Below, piece after piece: positions 45,257 through 54,471 of a DNA stretch of 64,000 nt. A model generated the notes under the pieces. It saw only the letters and a list, made by a program, of their open reading frames with translations, was not told the origin of the DNA and did not search any database. Position 1 is the stretch's first letter; each line of letters opens with the position of its first letter. Origin of the DNA: Sphingobacteriales bacterium 44-15 (GTDB lineage: Bacteria > Bacteroidota > Bacteroidia > Chitinophagales > Chitinophagaceae); the NCBI GenBank assembly GCA_001899685.1, contig MKWG01000043.1, positions 186,001 through 250,000 of the forward strand, read 5' to 3'. A program made the translations under genes and the position numbers.

Positions 45257-45293
45257 CCTGCCCGTCCCCGTCCGAATGGCTTGTCCGGGCAGG
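45257..45293. repeat. Perfect 8-bp-stem hairpin (CCTGCCCG / CGGGCAGG)
   Basis: The stem encloses a 21-nt GC-rich loop and lies in the 235-bp gap between two hydrolase genes. There is no T-run, so a terminator role is uncertain. Confidence 0.35.
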
Positions 45294-45393
45294 CATTGAG
45301 AAGTTAAGAATAGTTAAGTCCTAATGTTCTTTATTAGTTATTATAAGAAGTAACAATGTTCCCGGGCAACATAACAGAAAGGAACTGGGCATA

Positions 45394-46491
45394 TCACTTT
45401 ACATCCTTAAGATGCCGGTCTAAAAAATCATAAGCCCAATTTCGTATCTCCCGGGGAAAATCGTGCCCGCCGGGTCCAATCGAATACTGAAAACTGTCAG
45501 CATGCCCCAACCACTCATAAAGCTTATAAACATCATTAAGTGCTTCACCAATACTTTGCCAATGCGGGAAAATGAGATCATTCTGGGCGGCATAAAAGAA
45601 CATAGGAGTTGGCGCCGAAAGCGCTACAATTTCGTTGAACTCAAAAGGCACGTTGTCATTATTCAAGCCGGCAGTTATTGTAGGGAAATGGGTATACCAG
45701 TCACGTATTCCCCAGCGATTGGGATTAGGGTCGCCGGTAAAGGGACTTAGACCGCATATAGACACAACTGCTTTTATTCTTGGGTCAACTGATGATAGAA
45801 AAAAGGAATTGTACGCACCAAAGGAAACGCCTATTGCGGCAATATGATCTGCCGCTACATGATCCAACTGCGACAACAGGTCTAGCGCCTGCATATGGTC
45901 CACGAGCGTCTTGGCCATAATCGTCCAGCCTGGATACTTTTTATAAAAAGGCGCACTCTGAAATGGCTTTTCTCCGGGATATACTCTTTCTCCGGAAGTA
46001 AGATCATCGGGCGCAAGTACAATATAGCCGCGTGAAACAAGCTCATACCCATAGTAACGATTTCTGTTGCCCTCCTTAAAGGGGGTGGCAACTGCTAACT
46101 TCCCTGTCTCATTAGTAGGCTGCAATGCTAATATCGCAGGATATTTTCTTTTACCGGTCTTTGCAGCATTTGGTATTAATAAAAATGCGCTGACCGAATC
46201 ATCATAAATAGTATTAAAGATTATCTTTTGACGTACATGATCGCTCATTTGAGTTTCAGAAATAATCCTGTATCGTACTTCAGGTCTTTTAGGCAACTCT
46301 CCAACTAATTCAATCCAGGCCTTACGGATATCATCTTTTTTGTCCGCCCATTGTTCAGGTGTGGTGATGCTGTCGAGTAAACGAGGTATTCCTTTTTCGT
46401 TTAATGCTGAAAGTCTGTATGGTCGCTGTTGACCATACGTTACGGTATAAATAAGGATAAACCCCAAAAAACTTAATATAACTTTTTGCAT
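45394..46491 (-). CDS. Exported alpha/beta hydrolase (acetyl-xylan-esterase-like)
   Basis: The 365-residue protein has a signal peptide (MQKVILSFLGFILIYTVTYG-Q). A single esterase domain follows: LLIPNAAKTGKRKYPAILAL, nucleophile Ser223 in GVSFGAYN, acid near NDLIFP, and His in GGHDFP. Family members remove acetyl or other acyl groups from glycans or act as peptidases. It follows the nitrilase-like gene in module 3 and precedes the two-domain hydrolase. Confidence 0.83.
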   Translation of the reverse strand: MQKVILSFLGFILIYTVTYGQQRPYRLSALNEKGIPRLLDSITTPEQWADKKDDIRKAWIELVGELPKRPEVRYRIISETQMSDHVRQKIIFNTIYDDSVSAFLLIPNAAKTGKRKYPAILALQPTNETGKLAVATPFKEGNRNRYYGYELVSRGYIVLAPDDLTSGERVYPGEKPFQSAPFYKKYPGWTIMAKTLVDHMQALDLLSQLDHVAADHIAAIGVSFGAYNSFFLSSVDPRIKAVVSICGLSPFTGDPNPNRWGIRDWYTHFPTITAGLNNDNVPFEFNEIVALSAPTPMFFYAAQNDLIFPHWQSIGEALNDVYKLYEWLGHADSFQYSIGPGGHDFPREIRNWAYDFLDRHLKDVK

Positions 46492-46572
46492 ATTAACGTC
46501 ATTATTAGCAGGCTATGGCAACTATTCTACCGCCAATTCACCATTTTGCATCTTCTTGGTTACTTATAGGCA

Positions 46573-47604
46573 TCACTTCTGCAATGCTTCAGCCCGTTTT
46601 TTACGGGAACGGTTAAAATATGGATCAATCAATTCAATATCAAACTCCTTAATGATTTTGTCAATATTATAATCATCGGCTTCATATGAAAGCAAAACCG
46701 GCCCCAGTCTGCCCGGATCTGTAATGTTCACCGCCCGGCCATACTTTCTTTTTATGGTATCCAGTTTGCCGAAATTGTTGTCCAGATGCACTACACGGGA
46801 GTCAAGATTTATAGTAGCTACAGCAAAATCAAAATAGTTGGTGCTGCTGGCAATCACATCACCGAGAGGATTACGTATTTCAGACGGTGTACCGCCACCA
46901 TTGATACTGCCCACAAAAAAAGAGCTGCACCAATATGCCCACAACTGCTGCATAAAGTTTCCATGATAATTTGAAGAAAAAAGGATTATATCAGGCTTTT
47001 CCGCTTCATACTTCGCAAGCAGCTCTTTAAAATTTAAATCAAAGCAAATGGCAAACGCAACTCTCCCAAAATCACACTGGAAAACAGGAACCTCATTTCC
47101 GGGCTTGATCCCATCTTCTATCTCTCCGATAGTTGGAAAATTCTTATTATAGATACCCGTTACTTTTCCATTTCTGTCCAGCAATACACCAGAGTTCCGG
47201 AAATTCCCTTCTTTGTCTATACGCATAGTCCCAAAGGCTATATAACAATGGTTTGCTCTTGCAATTGAAGAAAACAGGTCTGTTACCTGGTTATTTCGCA
47301 CCTGAAGGTATTCTTTCCACTCTCCTGCCTTTAAATTAGTAGGGATGTCACATATTTCGGGCAAAAGAATCAGATCGGGTTTATCCGCAAGTACCTGGTC
47401 AATTTGATCCCTCCAAAATACCATTATCCGGTCAATAAAATTTTGACTCCCTTTGTTCTTATCGAAAAAAAACGAAGGTCTGCCGCCAATAGTAGCCACT
47501 TTCACAAACCTGGAAGCCCATACATTGCTCATTATAAATATGGACAGAAGGGCTGAAACTACAATACGTCGATAATATTTTGTTTCATTAACTTTTATCT
47601 TCAT
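46573..47604 (-). CDS. Exported carbon-nitrogen hydrolase (nitrilase superfamily)
   Basis: The 343-residue protein has an N-terminal signal (about 1-30, SNVWA-S) and the complete Glu-Lys-Cys triad of the nitrilase superfamily: Glu83 (LPEICD), Lys154 (YNKNFP) and Cys187 (AICFDLNF). Members hydrolyse amides or N-carbamoyl groups; most are cytoplasmic, so the signal peptide is noteworthy. It follows DegT3 by 100 bp. With the isochorismatase-like and ceramidase-like proteins it is the third exported C-N bond hydrolase in the window. Confidence 0.85.
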   Translation of the reverse strand: MKIKVNETKYYRRIVVSALLSIFIMSNVWASRFVKVATIGGRPSFFFDKNKGSQNFIDRIMVFWRDQIDQVLADKPDLILLPEICDIPTNLKAGEWKEYLQVRNNQVTDLFSSIARANHCYIAFGTMRIDKEGNFRNSGVLLDRNGKVTGIYNKNFPTIGEIEDGIKPGNEVPVFQCDFGRVAFAICFDLNFKELLAKYEAEKPDIILFSSNYHGNFMQQLWAYWCSSFFVGSINGGGTPSEIRNPLGDVIASSTNYFDFAVATINLDSRVVHLDNNFGKLDTIKRKYGRAVNITDPGRLGPVLLSYEADDYNIDKIIKEFDIELIDPYFNRSRKKRAEALQK

Positions 47605-47704
47605 GTTCGCAGCATTATATTTTACCTTCAGATTTTTATACAGTGTACGATATCCTCCCCGTAAAATCTGCCAATTAAAATCGGTTGTTTGTTATTTCTT
47701 TTTA

Positions 47705-49072
47705 CTAGACCTTCAGTTTGTCCCTGTTTTCGTACACCTTCATTATTGCGTCAACAATATTTTTCATTTCATCACGGCCAGCCAGTAAAGAGCCCGAACC
47801 GGCGAAGGATACCATTGTCTCCTTTATTATCCGGTCACAGTTAGGCAGATCCATTCCTTGCCTGTATTCTTTCAGCCTGGACGGCGAATACATTGCCTTA
47901 TAACTTTTAAGCCCTAATATATGATCTACCCAGGGCTCATGGTGCAGCTGATATGGAATATAAGAGCCTAAAGAAACGCCCTCTGCAGCAACCGCTTTTA
48001 GAAATACACTTCGATCTACGCCCCATTCTTTCCTGTCGTAGGTCATGCCAAAATGATAATAAGCGCCACTCTCTGTTCCCGGATAATGGCGCTGTGGCTT
48101 CAAAGCATTAAAACCTTTCAATTCAGATCTTAAATAATTTGCATTGGCATTGCGCGTCTCAAAGCGTTCTCTTATCCCCGGAAACTGTCCCATAAGAATG
48201 GCCCCCTCAAATTCATTCATCCGGTATTTAGGTCCTATGGTTGCATTACTGCCTTTGCGGTTAGCGCCGCGGTTCTGAACGGTATAGCATTCATCCATTA
48301 ACTGCTCATCATTTCCCACTACTGCTCCCCCTTCGCCACACGCTATGGGCTTGCTGGCCTGGAAACTGAAACAACCTACATCTCCTATTGTGCCCAATCC
48401 CTTTCCCTGGTACCTTGCTAAAGGCGCCTGGCATGCATCTTCGATCACTTTAAGGTTATATTGTTTTGCTATAGCCATGATACGTTCCATATTACATGCC
48501 ACACCAAATATGTGTACCGGCATGATTGCCTTTGTGTTCTTATTGATCCGTTTTTCTACTTCAGCAGGATCCAGTTGATATGTATCAGGTTCAAGGTCTG
48601 CCAGCACAGGAAGGGCACGGCTGGTAAGTATGGATGAGATAGTACCAAAATCCGTATAGGGAGATGTGATCACTTCATCTCCCGGACCTATGCCCAATGC
48701 TTCCACGCAGGTGCTTAACGCCTGCGTACCCGAGCCCGTACCCACACTGTATTTTGTACCTATTAATTTTGCAAAAGATTCTTCAAAGGTGGGCACTGTT
48801 CCATTGCGCGATTGTATCCGGCTCCACACCCCGCTGCGTGTAGTCTTCACAACGGAATCCACTACCAGCTCATCAACATAAGGCCATGGCGGCCCTATAG
48901 GTCCTGAAGGTCTCACCGGAGCGCCGCCTAAAAGCGCTAATCTGTTATGACGTCTGTTCAGGATCCCTACTCCGGAGGCTGAAGATTCAAAGGGGCTGCT
49001 CACCGCAGTTGTGATCGCCGCAGTCGTGATCGTATTCAAAAAACGACGGCGTGAAAATCCTTTCTTTTTCAT
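47705..49072 (-). CDS. Tat-exported DegT/DnrJ/EryC1/StrS-family PLP aminotransferase-like protein (copy 3)
   Basis: The 455-residue protein has a Tat signal (SRRRFL, residues 7-12). PLP-site residues: GSGTQA near 113, Asp212 in IEDACQ and Lys241 in SFQASKPIACGEGG. It is near-identical to copy 2 over long blocks (PSGPIGPPWPYVDE, TGSGTQALSTCVEALGIGPG, GTIGDVGCFSFQASKP), so one arose from the other by a fairly recent duplication. It follows susD3 and precedes the nitrilase-like gene. The C-terminal part shows VDHILGLKSYKAMYSPSRLKEY, shared with copy 2 and absent from copy 1. Confidence 0.87.
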   Translation of the reverse strand: MKKKGFSRRRFLNTITTAAITTAVSSPFESSASGVGILNRRHNRLALLGGAPVRPSGPIGPPWPYVDELVVDSVVKTTRSGVWSRIQSRNGTVPTFEESFAKLIGTKYSVGTGSGTQALSTCVEALGIGPGDEVITSPYTDFGTISSILTSRALPVLADLEPDTYQLDPAEVEKRINKNTKAIMPVHIFGVACNMERIMAIAKQYNLKVIEDACQAPLARYQGKGLGTIGDVGCFSFQASKPIACGEGGAVVGNDEQLMDECYTVQNRGANRKGSNATIGPKYRMNEFEGAILMGQFPGIRERFETRNANANYLRSELKGFNALKPQRHYPGTESGAYYHFGMTYDRKEWGVDRSVFLKAVAAEGVSLGSYIPYQLHHEPWVDHILGLKSYKAMYSPSRLKEYRQGMDLPNCDRIIKETMVSFAGSGSLLAGRDEMKNIVDAIMKVYENRDKLKV

Positions 49073-49084
49073 CGTTGTAAATTG

Positions 49085-49193
49085 TTTTAAATTCAGGTTA
49101 CAGGTTTCAGGCTGTACCTCAAACCTGTAACGCCCTATACCACTTACGACTTACCACTTACCACTTATGACTTACCACTTAACACTGTCCCCC
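49085..49193 (-). repeat. Post-susD word-repeat tail with GTTACAGGTTT / AAACCTGTAAC stem (copy 3)
   Basis: Beginning 11 nt after the susD3 TAG come GTTAAGTGGTAAGTCATAAG and GTGGTAAGTCGTAAGTGG words. An 11-bp perfect stem GTTACAGGTTT / AAACCTGTAAC follows just before the DegT3 leader. The layout matches the tails after susD1 and susD2. Confidence 0.7.
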
Positions 49194-50918
49194 CTACTCC
49201 CATCCCGGATTCTGCACCAGCGACGGGTTCAATAAAAGCTGATCTTTCGGTATCGCATTCAGGTAATCACGCCCGATCTTAAAGCCATAACCCGAAGGTA
49301 GCTTTTGCTGGTAAGGATCAAGAAAGCCGTCAGCACCAACAGGATAAGGGTTAACGGATAACTGAGCAGCTTTAAAGCCATGAGGTCTTTTACCAACAAT
49401 TAATTCATCTGCGGCAGCCCAGCGCATAATATCATCAAACCGGAACCCCTCTGACGCAAGTTCAACCCGTCTTTCACGCCTTACTTCATTAATAATCGGA
49501 GTGAGGGCCGGGAAATCCCATGCAGGATCAGCGGCAATAGCTGAAAGTGTGAGGTTAGGCATACCCACTCTGTCTCTCAGTAGTTTTATGGACTTATCAA
49601 TATCATCCTGTGTTATCGTACCCAGTTCGGCCTTAGCCTCAGCAAAGTTCAGCAATACTTCCCCATACCTGTAAATAATACCAGGCGTTTCTTCGTATTG
49701 GGGTATCTGATATTGCACACGGGCGTCATAGCCCTTTCTGAGCACATAACCGCTGGGAGAATAGTTTTGCACGCCCTGATTGAGGATAGCGTATAATGCC
49801 TCATAATTTGTAACTGTACCATCTAATTCAATTTTATACGGTTGACCCGGCATGCCGAAGGTTTGGAAATACCTCGGATCACGGTTTTGCATTTCAAGGC
49901 CAATATTGGTATATCCTTTAAAAAGCGGGTTACCTGAAATGGGCTTGCCATCCGTGCACAGGTAGCAATCAGCCAGCTCTTTTGTTTGCGAATGTTCATA
50001 AGGATTACGCTGCGTATAATTCACTTCCCTTCTAAACGCTTCTTCCCCCTTTCCCAGGCCATTATCAAACCTTTTCCAAAACATTACTTCGGTATTGGAT
50101 GCATAAGTTCTCTGCTTGGAAAACAGCTCATAATAATCCGTATTGGGTGAACCGGTAGAATGAAGGGTATATACCCCTGATTCCATGACTTTTGTTGCAG
50201 CCTCAACCGCCTTATTGAAATATTTTTCCGGCTGCGGGCTGGCTACACCAAAAGGATCGCCGGCATGATATTTCTCCCATGTACCTTCATACAGCGCTAT
50301 CCTGCTTTGAATAAGAAGCGCTATCCATTTGTTAATACGGGAAGCGCCATCCGTTTTCGCCCCCTGGAGATATAAAGCTGCAGAATCCAGGTCCTTGATA
50401 ATATTGTCTGCAACAATATTGCGGGGATCTCTTTGCTGGAGCAATTCCGGAGATTCCGTTCCCGGCACCGAGGTAAACCATTGAATATCTCCCCATCCCT
50501 TTAAAAGATCAAAATATGCAAGCGCCCTGAAAAAGAAAGCTTCGCCTACATATTGCTTATAATCGTCAAAGGCGGCATAGTCTTCAATTCGTTTGTAATT
50601 ATCAAAAAAATAGTTGGCGCTTCTCACCCTGCTGAAACTGATCCCGCCGGCTCCATCCAGCGTACGGGTCCCTGCCAACCTTCCGTCAAAATTGGTTGCA
50701 ACTGCGTTATCTGAATTATAATCCAGGCCATACCCGCTGGATATCGGAAATGAAGTACTATTATAAAATTGATTTACATACGCTTCAAGGTCTTTGGGAG
50801 TCTTAAAATAATCTGATGCTAACACCAGCTCCAACGGCTTTCGGTCTAAAAAGTTTTTCTCACACGCACTTAGCATTAAAAACGTAAGCGCTCCTATAAT
50901 TATTTTTATATTTTTCAT
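49194..50918 (-). CDS. susD: SusD/RagB-type nutrient-binding lipoprotein (susD3)
   Basis: The 574-residue lipoprotein has lipobox MLSAC (Cys19) followed by EKNFLDRKPLELVLASDYF. The SusD core shows YVGEAFFFRALAYFDLLKGWGDIQWF. C-terminal motifs are INEVRRERRVELASEGFRFDDIMRWAA and YLNAIPKDQLLLNP. It pairs with SusC3 18 bp upstream. It belongs to the large SusD branch with the RRERRVELA motif and is unlike SusD1. Confidence 0.94.
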   Translation of the reverse strand: MKNIKIIIGALTFLMLSACEKNFLDRKPLELVLASDYFKTPKDLEAYVNQFYNSTSFPISSGYGLDYNSDNAVATNFDGRLAGTRTLDGAGGISFSRVRSANYFFDNYKRIEDYAAFDDYKQYVGEAFFFRALAYFDLLKGWGDIQWFTSVPGTESPELLQQRDPRNIVADNIIKDLDSAALYLQGAKTDGASRINKWIALLIQSRIALYEGTWEKYHAGDPFGVASPQPEKYFNKAVEAATKVMESGVYTLHSTGSPNTDYYELFSKQRTYASNTEVMFWKRFDNGLGKGEEAFRREVNYTQRNPYEHSQTKELADCYLCTDGKPISGNPLFKGYTNIGLEMQNRDPRYFQTFGMPGQPYKIELDGTVTNYEALYAILNQGVQNYSPSGYVLRKGYDARVQYQIPQYEETPGIIYRYGEVLLNFAEAKAELGTITQDDIDKSIKLLRDRVGMPNLTLSAIAADPAWDFPALTPIINEVRRERRVELASEGFRFDDIMRWAAADELIVGKRPHGFKAAQLSVNPYPVGADGFLDPYQQKLPSGYGFKIGRDYLNAIPKDQLLLNPSLVQNPGWE

Positions 50919-50936
50919 CTGAAAAATTTTTTTGTG

Positions 50937-53900
50937 TTAGAATGTTAGGTTTACGCCAATAGTTAAAGTTGCTGACATCGGATAAAAATACCCGTTGTTA
51001 TTATAGCTCCTCTCACCGACACTTGTCTGCTCGGGATCAACATCTTTTGGCAGGTTTTTTATTGTTATCAGGTTCCCACCGGAAACAAATACCCTTGCTT
51101 TTTGGACGAATGCTTTTTTGGAGATATCTTTAGGGAGCGTATATCCTAACTGGATATTTCTTAACCGTAAATAGGCTGCATTAAGCACATACTTTGACTG
51201 GGCCTCTCTGTTTTTTAAAGTTTCATTGCTGAAATAAGGCTTCGGGAAATACGCATTGGTATTAGGTCCGAGTATATTGGTTTCATCTGCAGGACGCCAA
51301 TAGTCTAAAACAGGCGCATCCTTAAATACTGCGGAATTAGCCCAGGAATTAGTCAGCCCCCAAAAGGAATTCACATTAAACCCGGGAAGATAATCCTGCT
51401 TCAGGCTGCCGGACCAGTTCATACTGAAATCGAGGCCCTTATAGCTAAACCCACCAGCAATGCCAATATTATACCTGGGAGTGGTATTGCCGATAATTTT
51501 TAGATCGCCATGGTCATTCAGCGTCCTCGTTCCTTCCGTTATTTTACCATCGCCGTTAAGATCCATATATTTCATATCTCCTGGTCCCCAGGTGGGATAC
51601 AGCGCTGTTTGATCCGGCATCTTTTCATTTGGAGCCTGGATCAATCCATCAGTAGCAAATCCCCAGATTTCACCGGCATTTTTTCCTTTATACCAGTTAT
51701 CAATAAAACCGCTTGTATCCTTATATTGCAAAATCTTTGACTTGCTATCGCCTATACTTAACTGCACGTTATAAGAAAATGCTGATCCGATCCTGTCATT
51801 CCAGTCCAGTACCAGCTCAAACCCTTTGGTAGATAAAGAAGCATTATTAGCCCGGGGAGTAGCTGCCCCTAATGTATAGGGCAGCGTTTGCTGAGGTCCA
51901 AACATTTTTGTTGTTTTCCTGTTGAACATATCAAAAGTCAAACCTAAACGGTTATCAAGAAATGCTGCATCAATACCAAAATTAGTCATCGTTATCGTTT
52001 CCCATGTCAGGTTATCGCCGATAATCTCAGGAATATTCGCGTATGGAGGTCGTGCATTATTTATGATCCACGGAGTTTCTGGATCAACTTTTATTGTGGA
52101 AAAGTAGAAATATTTGGCGGCAGTGGAATTATTGGCAACACTTTGGTTCCCCAGCGAACCGTAAGAGCCTCTTATTTTTAACCTGTTGACAACAGGTTTA
52201 ATCGTTTCCCAGAAATCTTCATTAGATATCTGGTAGCCTGCTGAAGCAGAAGGAAAGAATCCCCACCTGGAAGCAACATCAAACCTGGATGACCCGTTAT
52301 ACCGCGCACTGAATTCCAGCAGGTACTTTTCGTTGAAATTATAATTGATGCGCCCGAAAAAACCCTGCGTTGTCCAGTCATACCTGGAATCCTGTAGTGT
52401 AGATGCTCCAAGCGCAGTGCTGATGGAGGGTACATCCTCTTTGATTAAATTTTCTTTTCTTCCGTATAATGAGTTAAAGCTTCTTTTCTCCTGTTCATAG
52501 CCGGCCAATACCTTAACATAATGACCACCCAGTTTTCTTTCATAAGAAGTCACTACGTTAGCCAATGCATAGGGAGAATGAGAAAGATACGATTCATATG
52601 CACTGTTTGGTTTGCCCACATTACCCAACTTGCCGTTTCCAAGCGCTACCCAAACCGGCAAAGACACTTTGCCCTCGTTTACCTCCGTAATGTTATAATT
52701 ATAGGAGAAATTAGTTTTCCACCCCTTTACCGGTTCTATCTCGGCGCTCAATGTTACCAACAGATCATTCCCGCTTGTTTTATCTCTCCCCGAACCTTCC
52801 AGGTACCTGATTATTGGATTGGCTATGCTCCCATCAGGATTATACATAGGAGTATTAGGCCCAAAAGAAAACAGGCTGTTCCCTATATATCTTCTTTCAA
52901 CTGTAGTTATTCCGATGGGATAGTCAGTATATGTATTAGCATATTTGGTGCTTAAATTAAACTTAAGCCATTGGGTAGCCTGTGTGGACAGGTTTGCCAG
53001 AAGATCATACCTCTTGTATGCGTCATAGCCAAAGCCGTAAAAGCCGCCCTGGTCGAAATACCCTAATGAAATATAATACTGGGTTTTATCGTTACCGCCA
53101 CTTACGGCTACATTATGTCTTTGATCAAATTTATGGTCTTTAAATAAAATATGGGGCCAGTCATAATTAGCATTCCCAAAACGGCGCCCATCCCATATTG
53201 AAGTAGTAGGATTATCTGGATTAAATTCGGTTGTATAAGTCCCCGCCATAAATCCTTTGATCCGTTCGATCTGTTCGTCAGGGAACATTGGAGGGCTGCC
53301 CGCATTAACGGACGCCTGGTTATACACTGTGGCAAAAACCAGGGAATTGTCCATATGCGGTATTCCGATGGGTTTGCCAAATATCAGGTTGTTGTTATAC
53401 TGAATGGTAATCCGTTCGTTTTTCTTTCCTTTTTTAGTAGTGATCAGGATCACTCCGAAAGGAGCGCGGGAACCGTAGATAGCAGAAGAAGAAGCATCTT
53501 TTAATACAGAAACACTTTCTATGGTGCCGGGGTCTAAATTATTAATGTTCATCTCAACGCCGTCTACCAAAATAAGTGGTGTAGCATTGCCCTCAATTGA
53601 TCCCATTCCTCTGATATTAAAACCAAGCACAGCACCGGGCTCAGCGCCATAAGCGCCTAGGCTAATATTCAGGTTTGGAGAAACGCCACGCAATACCTCG
53701 CCTATATTCGGAAGCGGCTTATTTGCAAGCGCCTCGCCCGAAATGGAAGCCACTGCCCCGGTCAGATTCGCTTTCTTCTGCGTGCCATACCCCACCACTA
53801 CCACATCACTCAGGTTGGAGGCTTCCACTTCTAATACCACGTTGATCTCTGTTTGTTTTCCTACACTCACCCTTTTCTCCTGGTATCCCACACTTGAAAT

Positions 53901-54464
53901 CGCCAGTGAAATATTCTTATTATCAGGAGCGGTTAGCTTAAAATAGCCATTGTCGTCTGTAACTGTTCCGACTTTAGTACCTACGATCAATACCGATACA
54001 TTGGAAAGGGGTTCCCCTTCTCTATTGACAACCCTTCCCCGTATTTCAACCGGTGGAGGCAGCGCCGTCACAGCACCATCTGCGACAATATTGACTGCAG
54101 CAGCTTCCCGCGGCTGCACTACCACTGTTTTGTCAATAATATTGTAAGTGAAGGGCTGTTCGGCAAAGCAGATGGCAAGTACTTCCTGGAGGGAAGCATT
54201 CCTCACCTGCATGCTCACTTTCCTGGATGCTTTGAGCATCGTTTCGGTATACATGAATGTGTAGCCGGTTTGTTCCCTGATCTCCCGGAACACCTTGTCT
54301 AAAGGGGCTTTTTTAATATTCAGCGTGACCCCCTGTGAACTGACATGCGCGCTGATCTGCAGGCAGCATGCAAGAAGCAGAATAGTTAGGAAATTCATAA
54401 TTCGCAGCGTTTTGATAACAGATCGCTGCCTGAAAAATAGCGATCCATGAAAAGCATTTGGCAT
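50937..54464 (-). CDS. susC: SusC-type TonB-dependent transporter with N-terminal STN domain (susC3)
   Basis: The 1175-residue protein has a signal from Met23 (MNFLTILLLACCLQISAHVS). An STN domain lies at about 52-118 (APLDKVFREIREQTGYTFMY). A carboxypeptidase-like domain (about 143-220), the VVGYGTQKKANLTGAV box, a plug (LILVDGVEMNINNLDPG, VSVLKDASSSAIYGSRAPFGV) and the barrel follow. With FecR3 and the two sigma factors upstream it forms a complete surface-signalling system. A plus-strand terminator lies 110 bp upstream of its ATG. Confidence 0.94.
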   Translation of the reverse strand: MPNAFHGSLFFRQRSVIKTLRIMNFLTILLLACCLQISAHVSSQGVTLNIKKAPLDKVFREIREQTGYTFMYTETMLKASRKVSMQVRNASLQEVLAICFAEQPFTYNIIDKTVVVQPREAAAVNIVADGAVTALPPPVEIRGRVVNREGEPLSNVSVLIVGTKVGTVTDDNGYFKLTAPDNKNISLAISSVGYQEKRVSVGKQTEINVVLEVEASNLSDVVVVGYGTQKKANLTGAVASISGEALANKPLPNIGEVLRGVSPNLNISLGAYGAEPGAVLGFNIRGMGSIEGNATPLILVDGVEMNINNLDPGTIESVSVLKDASSSAIYGSRAPFGVILITTKKGKKNERITIQYNNNLIFGKPIGIPHMDNSLVFATVYNQASVNAGSPPMFPDEQIERIKGFMAGTYTTEFNPDNPTTSIWDGRRFGNANYDWPHILFKDHKFDQRHNVAVSGGNDKTQYYISLGYFDQGGFYGFGYDAYKRYDLLANLSTQATQWLKFNLSTKYANTYTDYPIGITTVERRYIGNSLFSFGPNTPMYNPDGSIANPIIRYLEGSGRDKTSGNDLLVTLSAEIEPVKGWKTNFSYNYNITEVNEGKVSLPVWVALGNGKLGNVGKPNSAYESYLSHSPYALANVVTSYERKLGGHYVKVLAGYEQEKRSFNSLYGRKENLIKEDVPSISTALGASTLQDSRYDWTTQGFFGRINYNFNEKYLLEFSARYNGSSRFDVASRWGFFPSASAGYQISNEDFWETIKPVVNRLKIRGSYGSLGNQSVANNSTAAKYFYFSTIKVDPETPWIINNARPPYANIPEIIGDNLTWETITMTNFGIDAAFLDNRLGLTFDMFNRKTTKMFGPQQTLPYTLGAATPRANNASLSTKGFELVLDWNDRIGSAFSYNVQLSIGDSKSKILQYKDTSGFIDNWYKGKNAGEIWGFATDGLIQAPNEKMPDQTALYPTWGPGDMKYMDLNGDGKITEGTRTLNDHGDLKIIGNTTPRYNIGIAGGFSYKGLDFSMNWSGSLKQDYLPGFNVNSFWGLTNSWANSAVFKDAPVLDYWRPADETNILGPNTNAYFPKPYFSNETLKNREAQSKYVLNAAYLRLRNIQLGYTLPKDISKKAFVQKARVFVSGGNLITIKNLPKDVDPEQTSVGERSYNNNGYFYPMSATLTIGVNLTF

Positions 54465-54471
54465 AACTTTG

